Both the position numbers and the translations under genes were made by a program. Positions 32,112-45,350 of a stretch of 64,000 bases of DNA are shown piece by piece. Within the stretch, counting starts at the first letter, position 1, and every line of letters begins with the position of its first letter. Origin of the DNA: Antitrichia curtipendula. Taxonomy: Eukaryota; Streptophyta; Bryopsida; Hypnales; Leucodontaceae. Location: NCBI GenBank assembly GCA_951230915.1, contig OX579634.1:16828725-16892724 (forward strand). The letters run 5' to 3'. Under the pieces are notes generated by a model that searched no databases, was not told the origin of the DNA, and saw only the letters and a program-made list of their open reading frames with translations.

Positions 32112-34880
32112 AAAGACAAGAAGAATTCTACCAATTATCTTACCAAAGTGGATGAGCGGAAAAGTTGAATATCATGTTTCTCTAAAATGAAATAAAATAA
32201 TTCCACTGGTGGAGATTGGTCAATCTTGAACAAATCAAATACGTGTGAAATTCTTACCATATCCCTCCCCACTCGTTGGATCCACATGACAGTGCAATTG
32301 CTCATTTGAACCTTGTAGCTCCTTTATGAACTTTGTCCAACATTGGAGCATGACAAGAGGTCCTAGCTAAGAGTCAACTTACATGTGGAGTCGGGAAGGT
32401 GGTGGACCTCACTGATGATCGGTAGTATGGAAATTGATGTAAATTGATTTAAACATTGCTAAAGATAGTCAAGCTCCAATGAGTCAAAAGATTCATTTTT
32501 TAGTTTTGATCTAGTCAACAGTGGAGGAGGTTTTCTGAATGCCACTTATAATTATTCATTTTTCATACTCAACCAGCTTTCAAGTATCTTATTGATTTAC
32601 TATCGCCTCTATTTATATTAAATTTGATTTGATTTTGAATTTTAATTTGATTTTTTCCATTTCATTGTTCAAAAAATAATTCTTCTGCAATTACTGAATA
32701 ATTTTATATTATATTATTCTCCAATTGTAGAAGTTTATTTTTAACTTGAGGAAAGCTCAAGTTTCTAATTAGATAAAAGTTCTCTCATTTGATGAAGTGA
32801 ACTACAACAAACTTTCATGCACCCAAAATTGGAATAATTTTGCATAAAAGGTCTTCAAAAATCGGAATTTTATGTGGAAGTGTGCAATAGTTTTAAAAAG
32901 AAAATCAAAGTTTTATGGCAACAATTTTTTTGAAGAGGCTTTGAAAAAAGGAAGGGAGGCAAGTTTCTAATTTATGGAGGAAAAAATATTTTAACTTTGG
33001 AAGTGAACTCTTTAGTGACTTTTAGTTTCACAGCTAGGCAAAGTTGTGTTTAAAATGTAGTTCTTCCTTATCCATATGGAGCTCAAGTGAAAACATCATG
33101 AAATTTAGTAGAGGCAATTCCAACTCTAGACAACTTAGAGATCATGCATTTTTTATTCAAATAAAACATGAAATTTGCTCTACCCTCTTTGCTTCAAACA
33201 AAGCAAGATATAGTTTTATTAGTTTATATACTTTGTTCTTTAATATAGTTTTGAGGACCATATTATTTTATTACATAATGTTAGATTGGTTTCGAAATTC
33301 AATTTTTTTTTTCCATTTTCATTACTTCACACTACACTAATTGCTTGTTCTCTAAGCTTATAGGTTAAACTTCTAAAATGAAAAAAACTTGATTTCCAAA
33401 TTTTTTTTTTTGTAGGCATTTTTTGAAGTATTTTAACAAAATTGATTTCAAATTTGAAGTTTGCAACCCCCAAATTACATAGAAACACTCCCAAGAGCAT
33501 CAACAATCTTACATGTCATGAATCACAACATACAATTGTAAAATGTCATGCGCAGTCTCGAATGACCTCTCAAAGTGAACTCAGTGCATAATCCCCACCT
33601 TGAAAAGTAGTGTTGGGAACAATATAGACCCTCTTCAACATGCCAATAATCTTGTTTTTGTTGTACCCTCTTCAAATACACCAAAGTTTTGTCAGACCCA
33701 AGTCTAGGCTGAAACAAAAACGAAATAACATAAGCCAAAACTTACAAGTTATATTTCAATGGTATTTCAAGATTTGTTCTCTACATGATTATCCATTTCA
33801 AGGTTGAATGTCGAGGTCCAATTTATACCAGACGCAAAAGTAAGGAAGAAGAATTTTTGAAGGTTTTAGTTGGCTAAAATTGAAAAGTCTTTGGAAGATG
33901 GTTTTATACCATGAAATGAGTGATTATGGGTCTCTAAGAAGGTCTAATGATGTGAAGTGCATTTTTTTCCCCTCTAAGACAAAAAATTCTTCAAAATTTG
34001 ATCCCTCGGATTCATAGTCAAATCCACCTCAAGGAAATTGACAAATGACTGAGATCCTCAATGAAAAGTGTTATATATATACATATACATATACATATGT
34101 GTGTGTGTCATTTCATATCCTCCTGGCTATTTACACCAATCCAAAGGTCATGATTCCAAAGGAGGACTTTTCAATGGCAAATGATGGGACTTAGAGAAGA
34201 AATTTTTCAATTTTTTGACCCCCTTGTTTTGGGTGTAAACTAGGTGTGTGTCTCGATTGGAGCATGACACCCTTCAAGTCTCTCACCATATTAGCAATAT
34301 TAATACGATAGTCCTTTCTTATTGATTTGCAGCACTAGTATGGCGTGTGTCTACTAGTAATGCTCTAAGCGTATTAAGGTGGATACACCCAAACTCGCAC
34401 CCTTCCTAAACTGCCATCATTACTCTATGTGCATCTCCAAAATCACTACATACACGTGTTGAAGAAATGATTTTGAAACCTCTACCAAAAACAACTTTGA
34501 CCCTTCTTAACTTTTGCATATGATAACCAAATGTTGCACTCTTTAGTTCATTGCGACTTCCTTTAGCTTGTCAACAAGAAAATATTCCAATCTAATATTA
34601 GTAACAGTAACTAGGCACAGTAGCAAAAAGTGACGATTTGGGGGGTACCCACCTTCCTACCCTCCACCAAAACAGGAGACTAAATTTGGGAGAAGGTTCC
34701 CACTTTTCAACGTGCATGCACGTCATCCTGGCCTTCCCAAATAACACTCTTTAACCCCGTTGAGCGCGGAAGGCAACTGAAAGGCAAGGAACGGTCCCCC
34801 AGGAAAGAGCAAGTTTTACTGCCAAGAAAGAGACAAGGGCCGGGCAACTGAACACAGGCCGCCACATTGAGTCACACTGT
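32112..34880. other. AT-rich gene-free interval
   Basis: The part at 32205-32370 resembles the right half of the MITE at 4620-6077 (GGTCAATCTTGA, CCCTCCCCACTCGTTGGATC-like, CACATGA, CCTTGTAGC). A short dinucleotide/hexanucleotide microsatellite (TATACA then GTGTGT) lies at 34072-34110. Otherwise nothing was seen. Confidence 0.5.
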
Positions 34881-34888
34881 ATGTATCA

Positions 34889-36129
34889 CTGTACAGTACA
34901 GTCAGGTCCAGCTCAATTACGAATTTTTTGCATTCCCAGTGAAAGAAGTTCCACTGCTGCCAACTTTGACACCCTCCCGAGGGTTGAAAATTTGTTTTTT
35001 TGCCTGTAATTTTTTTTTACAAGTTCATCTCTATGTTAATAACATATATGAAAAATTTCATGGCCAAAAGATTTACAGAAAAAAAGATATTCAAAGTCTA
35101 CCAACATGTGTAGTTGCGAGAAAAATTTCACTACTACCAACTTTGCCACCCTCCCAAGGATTGAGAATTTTTTTTTTTGCCATGAATGTTTTTACATGAT
35201 ATCATGTCTATGTTGATAATATGTGTACCAAATTTCAAAGCCAAAAGATTTACACAGAAAAAAATATTTGAAATCTACCAACATAGGGAGTTGAAAAAAC
35301 AATTTCACTATTGCCAACTTTGCCACCCTCCCAAGGATTGAAAAAAAAAAAATTTGGCATGAAATTTATTGTCATGGAAGCATCTCCATGTTGATAATAT
35401 GTGTGACAAATCTCAAGTCCAAAACTTATACCAAGAAAAGGATATTTGAAATCTACCAAGAGGTGTAGTTGTGAGAATGATTTTTTACATCCGTGTCAAA
35501 CTTTAACCCACAAAATGAGACTATAACAAGGGCTGAAAAAATCACTCTTCCAACTCCCTATGTTGGTAGATTTCAAATATCTTTTTTTGTGGGAGTCTTT
35601 TGAACTTGAGATTTGTCACACATATTATCAACATGGAGATGCTTCCATGACAATAAATTTCATGCCAAAAAATGTTTTTTCAATCCTTGGGAGGGTGGCA
35701 AAGTTGGCAATAGTGAAATTGTTTTTCCAACTCCCTATGTTGGTAGATTTCAAATATCTTTTTTTGTGTAAATCTTTTGGTTTTGAAATTTGGTACACAT
35801 ATTATCAACATAGACATGATATCATGTAAAAACATTCATGGCAAAAAAAAAAATTCTCAATCCTTGGGAGGGTGGCAAAGTTGGTAGTAGTGAAATTTTT
35901 CTCGCAACTACACATGTTGGTAGACTTTGAATATCTTTTTTTCTGTAAATCTTTTGGCCATGAAATTTTTCACATATGTTATTAACATAGAGATGAACTT
36001 GTAAAAAAAATTCAAGGCAAGAAAACAAATTTTAACCCTCGGGAGGGTGTCAAAGTTGGCAGCAATGGAACTTCTTTCACTGGGAATGCAACAAATTCGT
36101 AATTGAGTTGGACCTGACTGTACAGTACT
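34889..36129. mobile_element. 1.24-kb foldback element with three repeat modules per arm
   Basis: The two arms are inverted copies about 600 bp long around a centre near 35509. The outer ends are GTACAGTACAGTCAGGTCC and its inverse. Inside each arm a unit of about 185 bp occurs three times: a CCAACTTTG(A/C)CACCCTCCC block, then a GAGATGAACTTG- or ATCTCCATGTTGATAA-like block, then GGCCAAAAGATTTACA and a TTCAAAGTCTACCAACATG-type block. The units differ from one another more than the two arms do. Symmetrical short frames on both strands are a by-product. A related fragment lies at 50560-50625. No transposase was found. Confidence 0.8.
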
Positions 36130-36298
36130 ACTGTAGCCATTCTATTCTGACACCACTTGATGTTGTTTAGATGTAGGCGGTCGGGGTGAACTAGCCCCTC
36201 CGCTTGGCCCCTCCGCTTGGCCCCTCCAAGACTCCAAGTCATTCCAGGGGTGCAAGTGAAGAAAATATCCCACTATTTTGTGCTTGATTAATTTACCT

Positions 36299-36870
36299 TG
36301 TACACCTTTCCCAGCTACTTTGAGGCCTCTGATTGCAAATATGACTTCTAAATTTGCAAATTTTATCATAAGTGAAAAATTAAAAAATTCAGTGTTTTCC
36401 CAAACGGTGTGTGAGAGGGGCAATTCACCCTAGCCTAAATTGGGACCTTTGATTGCAAATATAAATTCAAAATTTGCAAATTTTATCATGTGCAGAAAAT
36501 CAGAAGTTTCAGCATTTTCCCAAATGGACAAGCAAGGAGGTCAATTCACCCTGTGGCTATTGCACACGAGGCTAACGGCTGGACTCATCGATCACTCAAG
36601 TAAATTAAAGTTGCTCATATAGGGTGAATGCCTTAACCCAAATTCCCTGCTCAAAAGGCAAGATATTAAATTTGCCGTACAAAGTGGGATTGATAGGGTG
36701 AAAATATAAGTTTTCCAAGATAAAATTAAATCTTGCACCCTATTTGTATTGTATCTAGGGTATGTTCTTGACCTACAATGGCTAATTTGGGGATCTCTGA
36801 TTGCAAATTTGAATTAAAAATTTGCGAATTTTTTATGTATGAAAAAAAAAAATCTTATGTTTTCCTTTGA
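36299..36870. repeat. Two to three copies of a ~120-bp direct repeat
   Basis: The CTYTGATTGCAAATATRAMTTC block starts near 36325, 36445 and, more diverged, 36795. Each is followed by AATTTGCAAATTTTATCAT or a variant and a TTTTCCCAAA-like end. The first two copies are in tandem with a 120-bp step. Confidence 0.7.
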
Positions 36871-38611
36871 AATAACTTTGCTCATCCTACTTTGTGAAAC
36901 AGATTTATTGTCCTGCTCTTGGAAGAGGGATGTCCATTGTTGGGATATTGGATGGTATGGCTAATCCCCCTTAAGGACAAACCAATCCTCAGGGGCATAG
37001 TATTAGGGTCAAACTTGAATTTCACATAGTTTTTGATTTGAAATGTCTTGGAATTTGACTAAGAAAACGTACTATAGTTCCAATAATTTATTTTTATATT
37101 TCCAAAATAATAATTATTATAATTTTTGTGACACTTCGAAGGTAGCATCTTAGTTGAAAATTCAAAATACACCACTTTTGAACTTTTCTATCAAATTTCT
37201 TACAATATGAACTCAAAGAGTATACCAATTAAACCATAATATTTATCATTCTCATCTCCATTTTTTCTAAATATTCTAAACTATTTTAAACATTTTGTAA
37301 TTATTAAGATTCTTACAAAAATAATATTTTAAAATCATATAAACTTCATTTTAATGTTTTTAATTATGAAAAAATGAGTTAAATTTTGAATACGTAGCAA
37401 TACATGAAAAAAAATTCAAATTTTTGAAAGGTATGTTTTAATATGGAGAACTAACCAAGTCTAACCAAATGGGATGTCATTTAATCTCCAACAATCCAAG
37501 GGGGAAGTACTTTCTAAACGGGCCAAAATTACCAAGAACTTGATGAATTTTTTTACTCAATTTTTCTAGAGATTGGATAGATTGTACCATATGGTCTTGC
37601 AGTTCACATGGATAGTGAACAACTCAGAAAAATTCAAATTATTTGATAGCATAATTTAGTAGATATTGAAATTATATATTTTATTTGGATTAAAGGAAAA
37701 ATGTGGTAGTGCACTTTGAAGGATCATGTTTTAAGTGAAATTTTTTTGAAACAATTAACTTTCTATGCTCAATGAAAGACAATAAAGTTGAAAATGCTCA
37801 TCTAAAATTTCACAACATCCTAGTCATTTTTCAATTCTAGGTGGTATTATAGACCTTTGATAATGAATTCCTATTAAAAACATAAAATATACTTATTAAA
37901 ACTAATATTTTTACAAAGAACTCGACTACTTCACTTTAAAAAGATCAATCTCCAAAAAGAATTTTCCTCAGTTCCAAGCTCCATCTTATATAATAGAGAC
38001 TATTAGATATGTCTTTAAGATAGACTATGACTTCTTTTTTACTTTTAACTTTCTATCTTTGGTTTTATCATGAACCATCTACTAAAGTAAAAATCTTAGT
38101 TATACTATCCACATCATATCTTATCCAAATCTTGATCTTTTACTGAGAGTTATCTATCTTCAAGTTCTAACACACTTGTCTTTGTCTAATTTCAGTGCAC
38201 TAGTCATCCAAGTGGACTTGTCTAAGAGTTGATCTCCAATGGAAGGTCGAAAAGGGTCCAAGCCTTGACCTCTAGCCTCCAACTTTGCAAAAAGTGAATA
38301 TATTCTTGAAGCTCCTAGACCCTTTCTCGCAGCTTGTTCTCTTAATTCTACATTTATTGAAGATTTTCTTTTAAATCGCATATTTTGCCCATGGTCAACC
38401 TAGAAGCCCATCTAGTTTCCAGTTCCCAATGGATATCAACTCTAACTCTAGTGCACTAGTTGTCATATTTAAATCCATGGTTTGGAGATATTTATCCTCA
38501 AGCACTCTAGTGTCCTTGTCATCTAAGTGGATTTATCTAACTTTAGTGCACAAATCTACCATCTAAAGACATATATCTCCATGCAATCTCTACTTGTCCA
38601 CTAGTGCACAC
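36871..38611. other. AT-rich interval with a possible coiled-coil gene remnant
   Basis: The minus strand at 38140-38600 reads short charged, leucine-rich pieces in shifting frames (for example ICDLKENLQ, ELQEYIHFLQS and SALKLDKDK). This looks like a decayed coiled-coil coding sequence of unknown family. The remainder holds nothing supportable. Confidence 0.3.
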
Positions 38612-39533
38612 TTAACCCCTAAAGCCCCGAGGCCTTTTCTCCATCAAAACACACTCAAAACTGCCACTTCTATTGCAAAGAGCAAAAAACTATAAAAATT
38701 GTGTTTTTTTGCATATCTAACCGTAGGATCTTATACTAGACTAGTATGAGAATGTATGCAAGGAATTTCAGAAACTTTGACCAAATAGATTGCAAGATAT
38801 TTGCATTCAAAGTGAAGAAAACAAGTTTTTTTGCACCTTGCTTGACTAGATTTTTGGGCTTTGAACCTATTTAATTTAAACTTTTTGTATTCTTGATTTT
38901 GATTTTCTAAGTTTATATGATGAATACTTCAGTTGAGAATCTAGGAAAAAAATTCAAGAAAAAAATACTAAATTTTCACTCATCAAAAAATTGTTAAGTA
39001 GAAGTAGGTTCAAGATTGAAGGAATAACTAAATTGTTAATAGCTCTAAGACAAAACTGAAATACCATAATCCCAACGGTGAGATTGTTCTAGCAAGCAAA
39101 TTCAACCTTGTCTAACAATTTTTTTCTGAAAATTGTAAAAATTGCATTCAAAAATGAGTCCTAAAAGTTATTTTTTCAAGAAGATGCTTAGATTGCCCGA
39201 AAAACTAAGATTATCCATAACTTTTTCATTATTAGTCCAAATAGAATGAATCAAAGCTTCAAATGTACACAAAAAGACATAGATTTTGGAATAAATATTT
39301 AAGAAATTTATTTTGACTTTTTGTGATTTTTTTGTGTTGCCCGTCAAACTCTATTTTTGGCATAACTTTTTCTCCCGGGCACCATTTGAAATAAAAATTA
39401 TATATCCACAATCCTCTCGCAGAACCGCACAACCTCAAAAAATCCCAAAAATATTCTCTACAAATTGAGGTCAGAGGAACCTCCCCGGACCCAAATTGTC
39501 CCCCAAAGGGACAAACGGGCCTTTAGGGGTTAA
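38612..39533 (+). mobile_element. TTAA-flanked element E7 (family A)
   Basis: The left end is TTAACCCCTAAAGCCCC. The right end is GGGCCTTTAGGGGTTAA, so the terminal repeats are almost perfect and both TTAA copies are intact. It is 922 bp and the best-preserved family-A copy in the window. Inner landmarks are CAAAACACACTCAAAACTGC, the two GACTAGTATGAGAATGTATG and AAGTAGAAGTAGGTTCAAGA stretches, and GGACCCAAATTGTCCCCCAA before the right end. It is non-coding. Confidence 0.85.
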
Positions 39534-40575
39534 TCATGAATTAGTTTCATCCATCAATGCATCCATCCTTCAAAGGTCAGGACACGTGGAGCTTGCAATG
39601 CATGGTGGTCAGTGAAATGAGAGTAGTGTTCGTAAGAAAATAAGAATGGGCACACTTGTCTTCTTTTTGATATCCTTGGACTTGGATTTTTTTGAGGTAG
39701 GCAACAATCACATTAGTTGGCTTTGGGGTCCATGTCCAGCGTGTCCCCCCTAAAATGAGCCGTGAATTGCACTATACCACTCAACTTTACAAAAAATTCC
39801 ATGAGACGGAGTTTATTTTGAAATTTGATGAAACTACTGCCATTGAATTTATAATGCAGTGTATTTCCTAGACATATGTTTTTAATGACAAAACCCCTCA
39901 AAATCTGAGAACGGGGGGCAGCTCAAAAACGAGGGGCAGCAACCGGTAAGTGGTCACTTGGGTCATCAAGGGATAAGAATGTTATGTCAGTGCGCCCTCG
40001 CAATCCCACGTGACCGACCCGTATCCAATCTCTCTAACAGAAACCATGATGATTCAAGTCAGTGGAATACAGTAGAGTTCCCAATAATATTAAAGAAAAA
40101 TCACTTCTGCCAGTGGTAATTGGTAAAGCCTCTTAAGAATCATATTATTTACCATTTTCTTCTAATTATATTACTTTACATGTTTCTTGCCTGAGTGAGT
40201 GGGGAATCATAAGTTACTTTGCCAACAGCTCTACAACAACCCAAGTTTAGCTGTATCAATTAAGCTTACTCAGCACCTGATCTGGCACTCCCCGTTAGCC
40301 CACCGTCACCTTCCAATCCCACAGCGACAAGTACACATCTCCCGCGTACTAGTAGGCGGGGCACTCTGGCATTTCCATGGGAGTTAAAGGTAACCCCGCA
40401 ACTTACGGAGGCCCTTTTTACAAGCACCTGTAACCGCCACTTTTTCTGCTCGTACTAGATGGATGGTGCAAATGATGCACCCACCAAATGAAAGTCCAAA
40501 TTATATTTTCTTTAAATAATGGTAGATAGCCTCCGCAAGTAAAAAAGCAACTGAAGTCGTCTTATTATTTCCTGA
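39534..40575. other. Interval without recognised genes
   Basis: Composition is mixed at 39700-40450, but no frame exceeds about 62 codons and none has a recognisable product. Confidence 0.4.
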
Positions 40576-40842
40576 TAAGGTACCAGGCTCTGAAATCGCA
40601 CAGGCTCTAGAACCGCCCACATCGTCAAATGTACATGTACATGTTGCCTTTTCATAGCCTTCAACAATGTACAAACAATATACATTTTAGGAGGTGAGCG
40701 ATTTTTAGAGCCTTTTGCCATTTCAACTTCAAAATTTTATAACTAATTCCACAAAGCTCAAAAAAAAATATGAAACGACTTTCCATTCTTTTTCCTTCCA
40801 TACTTTTATTGTAATATTGGCAAGCGGTCTATACCCTATTAT
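40576..40842. mobile_element. AGGTAGTATGCTC-family MITE, copy 3, decayed right end
   Basis: The left end is TAAGGTACCAGGCTCTGAAA. The inner hairpin text (TCTAGAACCGCCCAC and TACATTTTAGGAGGTGAGCG) and the AAAATTTTATAACTAATTCC and AATATGAAACGACTT segments match copy 2. The right end near 40842 is degraded (GCGGTCTATACCCTATTA). Confidence 0.55.
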
Positions 40843-42720
40843 TTTAGAATGGTTTTACTTGTACTAATTGTAGAAGAAAAAGTGATATTATGAAGTTGTC
40901 AATCATGACAAAAATTCCTTGTTTGCAGTAATAAAGATAACCTAAAAGTAGGTCCAAGCATTAATTGTACATTTATCATCCAAAATTTGCAGTTGTCCAA
41001 GATTTTGATGCACATAGCAATATTTATATTACATCAAACATTGGTTTGGAGCTTTTTCAAAGACTTTGAAGGTGCTAATGTGTAAGGCAATTGTTGTGGA
41101 TACATGTATGCCATTTCTAATACTACAATCTATATTACATTATTACCTTAACAATACTACATGTGAATTGGAACATAAAAATTATATTTTACAATATGCT
41201 CAAGTCTTTTTATATTATTTAAAATAGAATATTATAAAATTTTCTAATTATATATTTAATATTTAATATTTAAAATAATTAATTTATTTTGGTATCTAAA
41301 ATAAATAAATAGAATTCTATTCTACTTATTATAGCTTTAATATTATAGGATTGTCTCAATCTAAACCTAAGATGATCCAAAGACCTCATTATGTTGTCTT
41401 AGAAGCACTTTAGAACCTTCCTAGATCATTTGGGTTGAAATGTTAATGTAAAATACAACTTAAACTAATTTATAATCTATTTTTCAAGTAATTAACTCCT
41501 TGTCTATTTAGCACATACATTTTTATTGTAGGCCTATAAAGTGCAACTTGATCCTTCATTGTCTACATTTTTTTGGAATTTTTGCATATTTTTGTTTATA
41601 TCTTTATTAACATAAGTTATTTATCTTAATTTCATCAAATTTGGCATATAAAAAATGAGTTTGGAAAAAAGCCAAGCATTGATTTGGATGAATGAAAAAT
41701 TATGTGGTCTAAAAAGTCCTTAGAAAACTCTTTGTTCATCATTTGAAATTTGGAGGTTGGATTGCTAAGGGATTAACTAATCAACAACTTTCATTTATAA
41801 AGATAGTGAATCACCTATCAATGGGCTTGTACTTTTTAAATCCTTCTTTTGTATCATTTTGATAAAGAAATACGAAGACGATTTTACTTTACATGCTCTC
41901 TAGAACTTGTCCTTCTCAATAGTGCTAATTGTAAAGTGTACGAAATGAAGGATTATGAGTTGGAGTTTGAAATGTAAAAAGAAAATAGAGGACAAAATTC
42001 CTTGAAGCACTAAAAACCGAGGTTTGTTGGAGTTTGGTGCTATGTTTCAAAAAGCCACTTTTATACTATTCCTAGTTAAGCCTTTTTCTAATAGCCCTTG
42101 TACAAATTGGAGAAACTTTATAATTAACTTTAATATCATAAGATTTTCAAGAAACTTTTCATTATTCCACAACATGTATACCGTGATGATGATTTAAAAA
42201 ACAAACAAACAAAACAAGAGAAGAGCTACTAAAGTTGCATAAAGTATATGACCTGTTTTTGACCAGGGTACAATTTGTGCAAAATAAGGGTGACTTATTT
42301 TTATGAATGAGGGGAATATGATGTTTACTAGGGCCTTCATTATTGTGTGAAGAACAACACATTGATTACTAATGAAGTTGCTAAGACTAATTTTTAATTT
42401 TGTGCTTCTCGGAAATAGGTTCACCTATGCATTGAGAATAAAGTTAGACTGTAATCTATACTTCTTTAATTTTTACTAATTCCAAACTTGATGAAAAATT
42501 AGCAAAAAATAGTGCAATCTCCATTATTTCCAATATCGCCCATCATTGCTCAATCAGACATATGCTAAAACGCTTAACATTGTCGGAAATAGGTCTATAC
42601 CTTACATGACTTGGGAAAGATGCTAACGTGGAGGGATTATGAAAATTAGCGACTGAGAACCCCCATGCACGACACGTATGCCTGCGAAATAGAACAAAGG
42701 GAGTTAAGGGACCACAAAAG
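40843..42720. other. AT-rich gene-free interval
   Basis: No supportable gene, repeat or element was seen. Confidence 0.5.
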
Positions 42721-43597
42721 AGAGTCAACAAAAGAGGAACCCTGCTGCCCTGCCGAGCTCTAGGGACTAGGGAGGTGGGACAGTGGGGAAGAAAAAGGGC
42801 GGCGACAAAATAAGAGAAAAAGGAAAAAAAGACAAAGAAAAGGTAGAAAAAAGGTTAAAAAAGGCGCAATACGAAACCGCCGCGACCGTGGCGCTGGTCA
42901 CGCTCCCTACTTACGAGACCACTCGAGTCACCACGCCAGCAACCCTCGTCTCGCCAGGACCGGAAGCCTGACGGAAAGAGCCCCATAAGGAAAACCCGAC
43001 GGTGGCCGAACCTACTGCAAGCCTTCTTTGATTCTTCTTGTGGCACACTTCTGCCGGTACATCCGCGCAGTACAGTCAAACTTGTTGGTATGTAGAGAGA
43101 GTAAACTTCGTTGTGGTGCACTCCTGCTTGCAGATGTGAGTTTTTATCTTAGACTTGGGTCTGCAGGAGGTGGCGACGAGCGGGACGAGAGAGGGGAGAG
43201 ATTCCTGTTTTCGTCCTTGGTCTTTGTGTCCGCGTTGGGACGAACTTTTGCGTGGAGCCCATCGGTAACTGCCTTGGGTTGCCCCTGGCAGGCTTGTCTG
43301 GGAAGGTTGGCCGCCGTGCAAGTCCACTTGGGTTGTTGTCATCGTCGTCTACTTGGGCTGCGGGGTTCACGACGCAAGCGCCATAGGACAGTCATACGTT
43401 AGGATCTATTTGGTCTTGAGTTGGGGGTGTTCAGTTTCGCATTCGATTTCGTGTCTGTGTGGCGGTATTCATTTTGGTGGATGTGAAGAAGGATCTCTGT
43501 TTTGGGGGCTTTTCGTTTTCCCCTTTCCGAGGCGGTGGGAAGTTAGGGCAAGAGGATTGTTCTTTGTGTTTTAGTAGGTGCTGGTATTTTTTTTTTC
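42721..43597 (+). promoter_or_regulatory. GC-richer 5' region of the guanylate kinase gene
   Basis: The sequence becomes GC- and purine-rich from about 42720 up to the guanylate kinase start. This fits a promoter and leader, possibly with an intron in the 5' UTR, since several AGGTRWG sites occur. No TATA box could be fixed. The open frames in it (for example a lysine-rich one at 42783) have no in-phase link to the kinase. Confidence 0.4.
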
Positions 43598-45350
43598 ATG
43601 GGGATGAAGGCTGTGATGGTGTCGGAGCCGCCGCAGCCTGTGGTCATCTGTGGGCCATCGGGGGTTGGCAAGGGCACGCTAATTGGGAAGTTGATGAAGG
43701 ATTTTCCGGAGAAGTTTGGATTCTCCGTGAGCCATACCACGCGCAACCCCCGCGTGAAGGAGATAGATGGTGTGCATTACCATTTCGCCTCGCGCTCCGT
43801 GATGGCGCAAGAAATCAAGGACGGGAAATTCCTCGAGTCGGCCGAAGTCCATGGCAACTTATACGGGACCAGCTGGGCGGCGGTGGAGGCTGTTGCTGAC
43901 GCTGGCAAGGTATGCACTTGTTGCATGTCGATGCTTGGTGCCTGTGCTTGCTTTTTGGTTTTGGTCCGGCCGATAATCTCGATTAGACGCTGTTTTGGCT
44001 GATTGTTTGTGTTTTTCTTCCCGCATGGCAGATCTGCATCCTGGACATTGACGTCCAAGGGGCTCAGCTCGTGCGGAGGAGTGCTTTGAAGGCGTCTTAT
44101 ATTTTTATCAAGCCTCCAGCTCCTGAGGAGGAGGAGCTTGAGAGACGTCTTCGGGGAAGGTGAGTCGTTGCTGCGACCTTCCTCGGAAAGCACCCATCGG
44201 GTTATGGGTTACAGACTGGATACTCACTGTATTGTTGAGCGTGTATTTAACAGAGACGCAAACAGAGGGTCTGTATTGTTTTGTTCTTACCTGCACTTCA
44301 GACCTAATCGTGGCATGGTTTCGGAGAACGAGTGACCATGACTTGTACGTAGAAGTCAACGTACTGATACCCACATGTTTGGACAACTGATTCTCAGAGG
44401 CACGGAGACAGAGGAGCAAATTCAGAAACGATTGAGAGGCGCGAAGCAAGAGCTTGAGCGTGCCAAGGATGTAACTCTGTTTGATCACATCCTTGTGAAT
44501 GCTAATTTGGATCAAGCTTACGAAGATCTGAAGGTACTCATTCTGCAACCATATTCTCAAATTTATGAACTGCGCGTAGTTTGTTTAGTGATCGGGCGTG
44601 CAACTTCTGCAAATTGAGAGGAGATTTTATCTGCGTTTTGTGTTCCCCATGTTGCTTTTGCAGCGTTTTCAGTTTCAAAGTAGATTTTTTTTGTTTTGCC
44701 ATATGTTGCAGGCCTTGCTAGGTCTCGGCAGTCCGGCCGCATCTGCCCGTTTCAATGGCACTGCCAAACATCGTATGATGCTCCCACCCTCACATCTCAC
44801 TATTCTGAGATTCCAGGATCTGCTTGGAGTAGCAGATGGCTTGTCAAATTAGGTCCCTCTGTTTTTTGAGGCTTTCTTTTAGCCCGTCTTGGTGAAATGC
44901 AGAAGCTAATGAACTATCTTTTGTTGTGCAGCAGTGAACGGATCGAAGGTGCTATCAAATGGTTTTTCTTCCTCGGAGAACGGATCATCGACGAATGTTC
45001 ATGAGTAAGTTGTAAACTGCTTCATATCTCCCACTTAACAGGGTATTCTACTTCGATTGGTCAGGCATGTCCTAGTTTGAAAACTCTCGGTTTGTTGTGC
45101 TCCGGCCTTAATAATGCTTTTTCTATTTTCTTATCATTATCTGCTGGTGTATGGCAGGTATGCAGTTGGATCTCCACGAACCAACGGGTTGTTCCTGAAC
45201 GGTTCTCATCAGTCAAAGTCAAATGGAGTGATGAAACTTTCGAGTTCTATGCCTGGCAACTACAGCATTCTGACCTCATCAGATCTTTTGGTTGGCATGC
45301 ACTCAGCGACGGGTTCTCCGAGAGCCAAAGGAATTTCAGCTTCTTCATAA
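43598..45350 (+). CDS. Guanylate kinase (six exons)
   Basis: ATP-dependent phosphorylation of GMP/dGMP to the diphosphate. Exons 43598-43909, 44032-44159, 44398-44533, 44712-44772, 44932-45004 and 45158-45350 join in phase through GT-AG introns and give 300 residues. The P-loop [12 protein letters not shown] is at about residues 17-28. GMP-site and lid segments are SHTTRNPR (45-52), DGVHYHF (57-63), GNLYGTS (86-92), LDIDVQG (108-114) and [13 protein letters not shown] (147-159). The kinase fold ends near LKALLGL (about 191-197). A Ser/Asn/Gly-rich tail of about 105 residues follows, with two SPR motifs near the end. The start lies just after a T-rich run, and [10 protein letters not shown] leaves no room for a long transit peptide, so a cytosolic/nuclear enzyme is more likely than a plastid one. 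The kelch-like N-terminal part known from Arabidopsis GK-1 is absent from this exon. The exon 4 donor (GTATGA at 44773) is inferred from phase. Without that splice the frame would stop at 44852. Confidence 0.92.

Noticed and set aside
34867..36028. Symmetrical open frames on both strands
   Set aside because: They are mirror products of the foldback arms and contain only the translated repeat modules.
42783..42971. Lysine-rich 62-codon frame before guanylate kinase
   Set aside because: Purine-rich low-complexity leader. Not in phase with the kinase and no second exon.
43459..43899. 146-codon frame overlapping guanylate kinase exon 1
   Set aside because: It is the shadow of the kinase exon in another frame. 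The P-loop frame is the real one.
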